A DNA stretch of 23,691 nt from Silene noctiflora (Eukaryota > Streptophyta > Magnoliopsida > Caryophyllales > Caryophyllaceae): positions 37,802 through 61,492 of the forward strand of contig VHZZ01007747.1 of assembly GCA_009801015.1 (NCBI GenBank), in the 5' to 3' direction. Position 1 is the first letter of the stretch; each line of letters opens with the position of its first letter. The notes beneath the pieces are model-generated. The model saw only the letters and a program-made list of their open reading frames with translations. It made no database searches and was not told the DNA's origin. The position numbers and the translations under genes are program-made. This document shows, in pieces, positions 10,205 through 18,403 of the stretch.

Positions 10205-10735
10205 CTTTGTAACATCCCCATTTGCCAGTGAGCCTTTAGCCAGACCTTCCCTAGAAAATAAGGACACTACCATCTCGGTTGCCCGAGGTAGTACATATCG
10301 AATAGACCATATTGAAACATTCATTAAAGTAAAAGTAAATTTTAAGCGGTTACACTTCCAAAACAAAATGAAATACAACTCGAGACCAACGTGACAACTG
10401 ATCTAGAACTCAAAAAAGTTATGAAATGTAAAGGAATCATTGGCGTCCCATCTAACCCACGCGCAAGCTTAGACATCAACACCTACTAGACTCACTGCTC
10501 CCCATTTGCCGTAAATATCAAGTGGTTCACCACAGTTTTGAAAACAAACAAGGTTAGTATAATTATACAATTAATTACAACCACATGAATATGTAATACA
10601 AGACAACTCAATAATTCTCCACCAATCCTAAATACCATAGCCAACAATGGCTCACATCGCAACGAGTAGTTGGGTTCTCATCGCAACAAGTAACCCACGT
10701 TTGCCGATGCCAGATGACAGGTAGTCGGACACCTA

Positions 10736-12139
10736 TGCAAAGATAATTTCCTTAAGCATGGCACAAATAAATGTAGTACGTCGGGGTCGAATCCACAAGG
10801 AGACGGGAGTGTGCTAGAAGTTGTGATGGATTGAATTCTATCTCGGTCGGTCACGAATTATGTAGAATTGTTTGGTGAATATGCAAAGTCAAATATAAAT
10901 GTAAACAATAAAGTAAAAGATATCTAGGGGGTTCGGTTCATACATGCAAATTGATATCTTAAATAGATATTAAACTAGTAAGTCAGAAATAATCATCTAG
11001 GCCTAGAGATACCCAGTTTTCACTATTAGTATCAAGCCTTAAATCGGGTCCAAACAAGCTTTCACTAGGAGCTAGGTCGTTCTACTATACATGCTTAGTC
11101 TAATATATTTCCGTGCCTCTCGACTTATAGATGTATAACGGATTTTAGTCAAAGATTGTGGCCTTTAATCATAGACTAACATTACAAAACAAACATGTGA
11201 TAGAGATGATAAGTGATCAACCAATTTAACAACTTGTTTTATTTATCAATTATGCATGACTCCCCTAATCCCTAAACTAGGAATTCTAGCTACTCATGTG
11301 AAAGAAATAACAAATGCAAATGCTAAATGGAAATAAATATGCAAACATAATGTAGAATTGTAAAGTAAATAACATAAATAAAATGTAAGCTAAATAGGAT
11401 TACCGTAATGAAGAACGTAATAGAAATGAAGAACTTGAATAAGAAGAACAATAACTAAANNNNNNNNNNNNNNNNNNNNNNNNNNNNNNNNNNNNNNNNN
11501 NNNNNNNNNNNNNNNNNNNNNNNNNNNNNNNNNNNNNNNNNNNNNNNNNNNNNNNNNNNNNNNNNNNNNNNNNNNNNNNNNNNNNNNNNNNNNNNNNNNN
11601 NNNNNNNNNNNNNNNNNNNNNNNNNNNNNNNNNNNNNNNNNNNNNNNNNNNNNNNNNNNNNNNNNNNNNNNNNNNNNNNNNNNNNNNNNNNNNNNNNNNN
11701 NNNNNNNNNTGGTGATGTGAGTTAATTGCATTAATTCGTATGAGGAATCCCATGCAACTCATTAATCCTCCTCTTTACTCATTTTTTATGCTTCGTCTAT
11801 GCTCTTAAGAGTGTGATTTAGCATCCAATGCTTAGCTCTACATTCAATTAGGAGCTCTATTTGATTATCCATTAACCCAACTTGATTTTTTCTTTGCTCG
11901 GGAATTCCTTTTATTCCCAAATTGCCCTTGCATGGTCTTGTCTTGCTTCCTTTAGCCTCGTAATCGTCAGATGCTTGCTAAACTTGAGGAAAAAAGCTTA
12001 ATTTCCTACAAAACACGTTAAAATACAAGCAAAGCACCTACTATACGAAGTTAGCTCATAAATCATTATTAGTAATGCAATTATCGTATAAAACTGAGCT
12101 AAAACGAGGGGTAAAATCCTATATAAAATAGACTTATCA
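10736..12139 (-). mobile_element. Insertion inside LTR A, possible solo LTR
   Basis: Homology between LTRs A and B breaks off near 10735 and resumes near 12143. The inserted block reads TGATAAGTCTATT... to ...TATCTTTGCA on the minus strand, so it has TG...CA ends. It includes GTGGATTCGACCCCGACG, a motif common near the ends of plant LTRs. It has no coding frame. CTA occurs on both sides (10733-10735, 12140-12142), shorter than the usual 5-bp duplication. A solo LTR is the best guess. It contains the assembly gap, so the true length is unknown. Confidence 0.45.
11460..11709. other. Assembly gap (250 N)
   Basis: All bases are undetermined. The round size suggests a placeholder length. Any frame running across it is meaningless. 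Confidence 0.99.
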
Positions 12140-12212
12140 CTAGACCACAGCATTGGACATCAAATCCCCGCTCATCGTAACGACCGAACCCAAGCTCATT
12201 AACGTACATATC

Positions 12213-12238
12213 CCCCTTGTGACGGGAGTCACAAGGGG
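12213..12238 (-). other. Hairpin in the transcribed part of LTR A
   Basis: A perfect 11-bp stem with a four-base loop. On the transcript (minus) strand the arms are CCCCUUGUGAC and GUCACAAGGGG with loop UCCC. It sits at the same place as a hairpin in LTR B, with five compensating base-pair changes and one change to a G-U pair. This suggests the RNA fold is conserved. Confidence 0.75.
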
Positions 12239-12774
12239 AAAAACAAGGGGGTAAAACCATCTCCCGACATGGCTCACAATATCCAACCACAACCTCCATC
12301 ACCATTAACCTCAATACCAATCACAACGATCCCAAAAATGAACATATAATCATCCAATCATGAATTCACAACAACCATAATCAATCATATAACTATACTG
12401 AGTAGGGAAACCCTACCTATGGTGAATCTTCTCGTAGTAGCAACCAATCACATACATGCATACAAAAATATCACTTCGCTACCTACAACAATCAATTAGA
12501 CTCTATTACGATTATTATCATCATTAACTAATACCAATGAGGATAGCAGCGGCTTACCTTACCATGCTAGTTCTGCGACGGTGGTTACGTCCTGACTTGC
12601 TAAACCCGTTTTCCCAAGCTAGCCCTTTAGGCATAGAGTGTGGGTGTTAGTGAAAGGACGAGAGAAGAGGGATGAGAGGAAGTCTGATTAAGGTTATAAA
12701 AATAAGAGAAATGATTTTCGAACTGATTTAAGCCGCGACCTTCCCGTAACCTTATAAAACGCTATCACTAGACC

Positions 12775-12845
12775 ACTCGGCCGAGTAAACCACACTCGGA
12801 CGAGTACCACAGGCACTCGGCCGAGTCACCCTGACTAGGTCGAGT
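12775..12845. promoter_or_regulatory. Palindrome array A, four ACTCGGYCGAGT-like copies
   Basis: Copies start at 12775, 12794, 12815 and 12834, spaced 19, 21 and 19 bases. The first and third are perfect 12-base palindromes. The array lies in the U3 region of LTR A, upstream of its TATA-like sequences. Confidence 0.8.
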
Positions 12846-12943
12846 TCTTGGTCTCAAACAACATTATAACTCCCCTACCTCTCCCGGTAAGGATTCCGCA
12901 AGGTCAAAGGATAGGCAACGGTCCCTAAAAAGTGGGTATTACA

Positions 12944-12985
12944 CCTATGTTCATTTTGTTCATTGGTTCAAGTTCCAAAATCGTC
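12944..12985 (-). mobile_element. Short internal remnant between LTR B and LTR A
   Basis: Forty-two bases match the leader that follows the primer-binding site in LTR A's own internal region. After them LTR A begins at once. So the element started by LTR B lost nearly all its interior, or LTR A inserted just after the primer site. Confidence 0.6.
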
Positions 12986-12997
12986 ACTCTGCTACCA
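12986..12997 (-). other. Primer-binding site next to LTR B
   Basis: On the minus strand TGGTAGCAGAGT, three bases after the LTR end, matches the tRNA-Met site at 10 of 12 positions. Spacer and position are identical to those at LTR A. Confidence 0.75.
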
Positions 12998-13572
12998 CTT
13001 TGTGACACCCTCATTTACCTGGTCAAGGAAATTAGGGATGCTACCATCTCGGTATCCCGAGATAGTGCATCAAAACTCCAATTACGAAACATGTATTGAA
13101 GTCTAAGTTTAGTGATTAATACATTAAGAATAATAAAAAGCTGGATCATACATTATAGAAGACTCAAGTACAATAATGATACTAAGACTACTACTCTACT
13201 AACTTCAACCGTAACATGTCAACACAACGACCTACAACTATATGCTCCCCAATATGAACGGAAACATCATATGGATCATCACAGTTGAAAACATAAATGG
13301 GTCAGTCTCAATAATATAAATGCTCACAATACAATATGAATGCAATGCTAATGAACAAGGCACACACACATTACACCTCTGCCTCCAATCCCGACTCCAA
13401 CTCCGCCTCAACCCGATGACGACATCGCAACACTGCCATCAACAGCCGAACCGCAGCCTGAAATGTATCCGCATCGCAACACGGTATATCGAGCCAGATT
13501 CGCGACCCGGACCCCTACCAGATTCGCATCGCAACACTAATCCTGAAACCCCAGACTATTAAAGTTCATGTC

Positions 13573-13599
13573 CTCCTTAAAGTGGGAAACTTCAAGGAG
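13573..13599 (-). other. Hairpin in the transcribed part of LTR B
   Basis: On the transcript strand the arms CUCCUUGAAGU and ACUUUAAGGAG pair over 11 positions (one G-U) around the loop UUCCC. Flanking sequence (ATTAAAGTTCATGTCC on one side, GGTCTCCCGCAC on the other) aligns with that around the LTR A hairpin, so the two are homologous. Confidence 0.75.
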
Positions 13600-14333
13600 C
13601 AATCCAGGTGTGAGGATGGTCTCCCGCACCGCCCCACTCACAACACCAACTCCACATCACCACCGACAACTTGATACACAACACGATTCATGATACAATA
13701 TGCCACAAATGCCAAGTATGTCAAATATATCAAATATGCCAATTCATCCATTTTTATGATTCATCGATATGCCACAACTCCATGTATCAATGTCTATCAC
13801 ACTAGTACTCTATAACCAACAATTGTCACCATTGTCATGTCTCAAGTACCCATACTATCAATATGATGCTAAATTCAACAATATCACAAGAATGATAACA
13901 ATAATTACATATGCAAGCATTCATACTACCAAGAACTGAGTAGGGAAACCCTACCTCAAAGCAACTCCGCAAGAAACACAAAAAACGCTAGAGTCCTCCT
14001 TCGACAACATCACTTCCTACATTAATTAAGCAAATACCATCAGAACAATGTCCTACAACAACTTAATAGATATAATAGACTATTCTCAAATCCCTAATTA
14101 TAATATTCCAATTAACAATCTTCCCACGTTTCCCCAAATTCTTGGGTTAAGGCAACTATAAATTGAATTAAAACTTTGATAGTAAATCGGCAAAGAAAAG
14201 GTCAAGGACGATGTACTCTTCTCAAATTCCATGCTTCATCCACAAGGTAGGTGATAGAAGGTTTAGAGAGACATATGAGGGTTCTAGAGAGTGTTTAGGG
14301 TGGATATATGACGGAGGGTTACTGTTTATAGCC

Positions 14334-14341
14334 TATATATA
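14334..14341 (-). promoter_or_regulatory. TATA box of LTR B
   Basis: TATATATA on the minus strand, about 55 bases from the nearest palindrome copy. A similar TATATATA at 9482-9489 holds the same position in fragment C. Confidence 0.6.
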
Positions 14342-14395
14342 CACCCTCATTAAGTCCCTAAATCAAACCGGTGAATTTACTTCTTAGACCGGTCC

Positions 14396-14488
14396 ACTCG
14401 GCCAAGTACTCTAGTGTACTCGACCGAGTACGCGCCACTCGGTCGAGTACTCCCTGTACTCGGCCGAGTACACCCTACTCGACCCAGT
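14396..14488. promoter_or_regulatory. Palindrome array B, five ACTCGGYCGAGT-like copies
   Basis: Copies start at 14396, 14418, 14437, 14458 and 14477, spaced 22, 19, 21 and 19 bases. Copies 3 and 4 are perfect matches to the consensus. The array lies in LTR B's U3, about 415-507 bases upstream of the epoxide hydrolase start codon. Confidence 0.8.
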
Positions 14489-14580
14489 ACAGACCACAAA
14501 CACACTCTCAACAAGGTTTGCTTCCTTGAATGCACTTATAGACGGTTCTTCCGATCCCTCAAGGTCTACCATTAGTCACA

Positions 14581-14902
14581 ATGCATCTTTAAGGTCAACC
14601 CAAAAGATAAAGATAGTTAGAGTTAGAACTGAAAATGTCATGTTATAAATTTGGTCGATATTAGTAAAACTCGGGCGGATAAAAAGTAATATCTAAATAT
14701 ATAACAATGTTTAGAGGTCGTCAATATTATACATTAAAAAACGTTGACCATTTGAAAGGAGAGAAGTCAGAGATTAGACGACTGGTAAACGTTGAATTTT
14801 AGAGCATTGCTTAAAAACCAGTACGCATAAACTGATAAACACAAATGAGTGAATGACAATAGACGAACTCCATCTCCAAAACCAATCGACAAATTTACCA
14901 AA
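14581..14902 (+). promoter_or_regulatory. Upstream region of the epoxide hydrolase gene
   Basis: The 322 bases between LTR B and the start codon must hold the core promoter and leader. A TATA-like TATATAA is at 14698-14704. A W-box core TTGACC at 14744-14749 would fit WRKY-factor (defence) control if it lies upstream of the true transcription start. These are motif matches only. Confidence 0.4.
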
Positions 14903-14942
14903 ATGGCAGACTCAAACTCCTTACCAGCATCAACCAACATAA
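14845..14942 (+). promoter_or_regulatory. Two upstream ATGs before the epoxide hydrolase start
   Basis: ATG at 14845 opens a four-codon frame ending TGA at 14856. ATG at 14853 opens a 29-codon frame that overlaps the main start out of frame and stops at 14942. If the transcript begins upstream of 14845, both could lower translation of the enzyme. If it begins later they are irrelevant. Confidence 0.4.
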
Positions 14943-17429
14943 AACACAGAACAGTCCATGTAAACAACATAAACATCCACTTCGCTGAATCCGGTCCAGA
15001 AAACGGTCCAGTAATTCTATTCATACACGGCTTCCCGGAGCTCTGGTACACATGGAGGCACCAAATGCGGACCCTCTCATCTCAGGGATACAGGACCGTG
15101 GCACCCGACATGCGGGGATACGGTGAGACCGACGCACCCAAGGAGTCTACCCAGTACACATACGGGCACATTGTAGGGGACTTGGTTGGGCTGATTGATG
15201 AGTTGGGGTTTGATAAGGTGTACGTAGTGGGTCATGACTGGGGCGCCGCGGTCGCATGGTGGTTATGCTTGTTTAGGCCTGATAGGGTGATGGCGTTGGT
15301 GAATACGTGTGTGGTGTTTGGTGGATGGAACCCAAATGGTTCTTTGTTGGATAGCTTGGCTCCTGCGTATGGCAAGGATTATTACATGTGCCGCTTTCAG
15401 GTACGTACGTACGTCAACTCCAACTCTCTAAGTAACCAAAAGGTCTCCCTTCATACCCTTATTTTCGTCTAAAGGTTTCAGACGAGCTATATGTGATTCA
15501 TTTACCGCTAAATATAACCCAGTTTAAATGGTAATATTTTACCATAAAAATGCGATCAGTTTAAATCGACCATTTTACCATAATAATGGTCACACATAAG
15601 GTCGTGATCGTCTGAAATAAGAATTAGCGTTAACCAAAAACCATCTTGTTGTTTATCAAAAGAATTATTCTTTTTTTAATGAAAGTATACCATAAATAGA
15701 GGGAGTATTATTTTGGGTAAAAGAATCCGTTTATTTATAGTGTAGATCTGACTTTAGGAGATTTACTGAAAGTTAAAAGGCAAGGGTTATGATTTTGCTC
15801 CCATGAATCATGCGTCTTGCCATCAGACGCCCATCACCAAAAGTAGAAATTTAAGGGAATATTGCCCATTTGCCATGTAAGAAACAATTTTAGATCTCTC
15901 CATTTTCTTCCATTTATTCGTAACATCAGCCATCTTATCTTGGGGGTTGACGACATAATAGTGCCAGTGAATCAGTGATTGATGAGGTAAATCAGGAATA
16001 CCCAGTAATAATTTAAAGGATTTTTCTGTAAAAGCATATATTAATAACCTAAATTTGAAGAGATTCACAAGATAATCTATAATTATGTTAAAAATGAGTT
16101 TATACTTGAATATCTGAGAATATTTTGTGGATAAGAAAAACCGTAATTTAAAAGAAGTATACCCTCTGTGAGATGAAATGGAGAGAAAGGAAGGGAGAGA
16201 ATCCTAACCGGCAACCACCGAACCAGTGAGAAAGGGCGGAAATGTAAATGTAGATGTAGCTAGTTTATTATTCCGTTGCCACCAAAGTTATTGAGATTAA
16301 CTTAGCCGTGTATTGTGCTCCCTCCGTTCCACTTTTATTGTCTTACGTACTTTTTCTTTAATTAGGAAGAATGTGAACAATGTATTTTGATAGAGAGAAT
16401 GCTAGTTAAAATATTAGGGGTAATAGTGATCGTATCATTTTGGCATACCAAATTAAGAATGACGACAATTAATTTAGAATAAATTTTGGAAAAAAGAGGA
16501 CAATAAAAGTGGAAGATAAGGAGGTATTATAGAGTAAACACCATTAGAAGGACCTTAACTATTACAAAATGTAGCTATAAGTCCTTTGGTATTAGAATTG
16601 TTTTGCCCATGGCTGCCTCCGTTTTGAACTTTGGAAGCCCAATTTTAAACCTATGTATAGTATCTCCCAGTGTTTGTCTTTCGCCATTTTTGATGAATGA
16701 TGACGACGAAATTGATATAATTCAAACACCTTTAAGCGTTGGGACTCTTGGGAGTGTTTGGTTCCATCAATTCCGTCATTTTCTTACAATATACAAGTAT
16801 GTAACTGGCTATCCCAAACTCTTTGATGAATTGATCGTAGGAGCCAGGAGAGATGGAAGCCGAAGTTGCTGAAGCTGGTGGTGCTGATGTACTTTTGAGG
16901 AAAGTATTTGCTTACCGCACACCAGGACCGCTATTCTTGCCCAAAGGACAAGCCTTTGATGATCTACCCTCCTACCCAGGCTGGTTAACCCAAGCAGATA
17001 TTGCATACTACCGCGACACCTTTACTCGAACTGGCTTCACTGGAGGCTTCAACTATTACCGCTCCATTCATTTGTATGCCCCTCAAACTTCTCTTTTCAT
17101 GCTTACATTCTCCATGTTCCTTCTAAAGTTAAAAGTACCTACAGTATATGAGATGAACAAGTACTCACTATGATTGCTGCAGAAACTGGGAAGTGACAGC
17201 GCCATGGGCAGGTGCGCAAGTAAGAGTTCCAGTGAAGTTTATAGTAGGAGACCTGGACCTGACTTACCATATGAAAGGAGTAAAAGATTATCTCAACAGC
17301 GGAAAGATGAAGAATGTTGTGCCATATTTGCAGGAAGTCGTTATACTTGAAGGAGTTGGCCATTTCCTTCAGGAAGAGACGCCTGATGTTGTCTCCAATC
17401 ATATTCTCAACTTTATCCAGCAGTTTTGA
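14903..17429 (+). CDS. Soluble epoxide hydrolase (alpha/beta-hydrolase), three exons
   Basis: Exons 14903-15400, 16841-17073 and 17183-17429 join to 325 codons plus stop, close to the usual ~315-320 residues for plant enzymes. The introns have GT...AG borders and phases fit. The ATG at 14903 has a good plant context (AAAATGGC). The frame stays open further 5' but has no earlier ATG. The enzyme adds water to epoxides to give diols. By homology its substrates are fatty-acid epoxides of cutin and defence pathways. Expected catalytic parts are all present: HGFP oxyanion motif (42-45), nucleophile Asp112 in GHDWGA, lid tyrosines Tyr161 and Tyr239, Asp269 in GDLDLTYH and His304 in GVGHF. Their spacing matches the potato enzyme StEH1. 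I see no signal peptide, and the C-terminus (IQQF) has no peroxisomal SKL signal, so it is probably cytosolic. Intron 1 (1440 bases) holds two MITEs. Confidence 0.95.
15476..15617. mobile_element. Small MITE in epoxide hydrolase intron 1
   Basis: A 142-base element has the perfect inverted ends TTTCAGACGA and TCGTCTGAAA. Inside are ATGGTAATATTTTACCAT-like inverted motifs. The 'AGACG...CGTCT' style resembles short non-autonomous elements common in Caryophyllales, from memory. No clear target duplication is visible. Confidence 0.6.
16318..16524. mobile_element. Stowaway-like MITE in epoxide hydrolase intron 1
   Basis: A 207-base element starts CTCCCTCCGTTCC and ends in ATAAGGAGG followed by TA. 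A perfect 16-base inverted repeat (TTCCACTTTTATTGTC) is at 16327-16342 and 16499-16514. The CTCCCTCCG end and TA preference are typical of Stowaway elements, moved by mariner-type transposases. The left flank lacks TA, so one duplication has decayed. Confidence 0.8.
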
Positions 17430-17817
17430 TGATTTTGTACCGTTACTCTTTTTACTATGCAGTTAAGCAAAATAAGGCGATGAAAGTTGAACGTCTAGAT
17501 GGATGAACTTAGCTTGCTGTAGTACTGTGAGCACAATGGACTGTAAATAATCCTTTGCAACGATATATTAGAACCTTTTTTTAACTTGGGGTACTATTCT
17601 TGAATTGTGACAACGGAGGATGATTAAAATGAAGTTAATCGAGCAAAATGTAAGGAGTAATATTTCCACTATCTAATTTGAATTTCATACAAAAAATTTC
17701 ATGTCAAGCGACCCTATGAGGGGTTTTGTGAGGGGAAGGAGATAAAAGGGTCTATTGGCATATCTAGGCCCAAGACAACATAAGATGAGTCGGTTTTGAT
17801 TTAAAAACACGAGGTGA
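17430..17817 (+). other. Downstream region of the epoxide hydrolase gene
   Basis: It follows the stop codon and should contain the 3' untranslated region. No canonical AATAAA stands out, though plant genes often lack one. No other gene was found before the LTR remnant. Confidence 0.4.
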
Positions 17818-17839
17818 TTGCCCGGCCATCCCATGCGCA

Positions 17840-17990
17840 ATAATGTTATACCTGCTCAACCAACATCTGCTCACCATCCCCGAATGGATCATCACAGTTA
17901 CAAAATACAACACGGGGTCAGTTACTGTCACGACAATCAATTAAACAACATAGCAATACCACACAATCTCCTTCACCACACCTCTCACTT
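17840..17990. repeat. Diverged LTR remnant D
   Basis: ATGGATCATCACAGTT at 17884-17899 is identical to LTR B 13271-13286. In both, GGGTCAGT follows 13-15 bases later. The preceding CCCC-rich stretch also resembles B, and LTR A has a weaker match near 10520-10550. So a small piece of the same family lies between the two genes. The limits are approximate. Confidence 0.55.
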
Positions 17991-18403
17991 GGGGAGAATG
18001 CTATTAGAAAGGTATTGGGAATGATGTAATTTGTGGGATTTTGCAAAAGTGTGCATGAGCACAATCATTATGTCTAATATAAAAAGACAACACCCTATTT
18101 CATTTGGACAGTAGCAATATGCTGTCATTTTATTTTATTTAGAGTGAACGGCACGACATGGGACAAAATATGCTGATGTTGATAAATGACAAACTATAAC
18201 CATCGCCAACAACATAAAAAGGGAAAAATCTCAGGTATGAAGTTTATTCAGGCTTATAAAACTCCACCAGCAACAAATCTCAACAATTACTGAAAGATTT
18301 TCATTACAGAAAAGACTAATGCTAGCTGCCACGCCATAGGGCAATTTCAATCAGGAGGAAAGCTGCCACTATGAACCCTGGATGGTCAAGTCCAGGTGAT
18401 TGG
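17991..18403 (-). other. Region beyond the FAHD1-type gene's stop codon
   Basis: This should contain the 3' untranslated region of the minus-strand gene. AATGAA-type possible poly(A) signals are present. No separate gene was found. Confidence 0.4.

Larger units (their letters stand above)
10208..12943 (-). repeat. LTR A of a Ty3/gypsy-type element, interrupted
   Basis: The ends are TGTAACATCCCC (plus strand, 10208) and GGGTATTACA (12943), giving the TGTAA...TTACA inverted ends of an LTR. In the minus-strand sense the order is U3 with a palindrome array, TATA-like sequences (near 12751-12760 or 12694-12701), then transcribed leader with a strong hairpin, then the end next to a primer-binding site. 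Several blocks align with LTR B: GAGTAGGGAAACCCTACCT at 12401, the CATCGYAAC motifs, and the final 20 bases. About 1.4 kb (10736-12139) is a later insertion, so the original LTR was roughly 1.3 kb. Confidence 0.75.
13001..14580 (-). repeat. LTR B of the same Ty3/gypsy-type family
   Basis: Ends TGTGAC (13001) and GTCACA (14580) form a 6-base inverted terminus. In the minus-strand sense it has a palindrome array (14488-14396), two ACCGGT sites, a TATA box (TATATATA, 14334-14341) and a CT-rich leader. Three CATCGCAAC motifs (13423, 13472, 13527) and a hairpin (13599-13573) follow. Length of 1580 bases fits a plant Ty3/gypsy LTR. The left end abuts the primer-binding site. The right end is supported by the inverted terminus only. 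Confidence 0.7.

Noticed and set aside
11390..11762. Long open frames on the minus strand spanning the N gap
   Set aside because: Most codons are undetermined bases. The real sequence on both sides is non-coding and AT-rich.
13320..13562. 80-codon open frame rich in His, Arg and Pro
   Set aside because: It lies inside LTR B on the strand opposite to the element and is explained by the CATCGCAAC repeats.
14849..14902. An earlier start for the epoxide hydrolase, 18 codons upstream
   Set aside because: The codon there is GTG, not used as a normal start in plant nuclear genes. The first in-frame ATG is 14903 and it has a good context.
16603..16872. 89-codon open frame at the end of epoxide hydrolase intron 1
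   Set aside because: It crosses the splice acceptor at 16840 in a different frame from the enzyme and resembles no protein.
17818..18024. 68-codon open frame between the two genes
   Set aside because: Its DNA matches the LTR family (16-base identity with LTR B), so it is an LTR remnant and not a gene.
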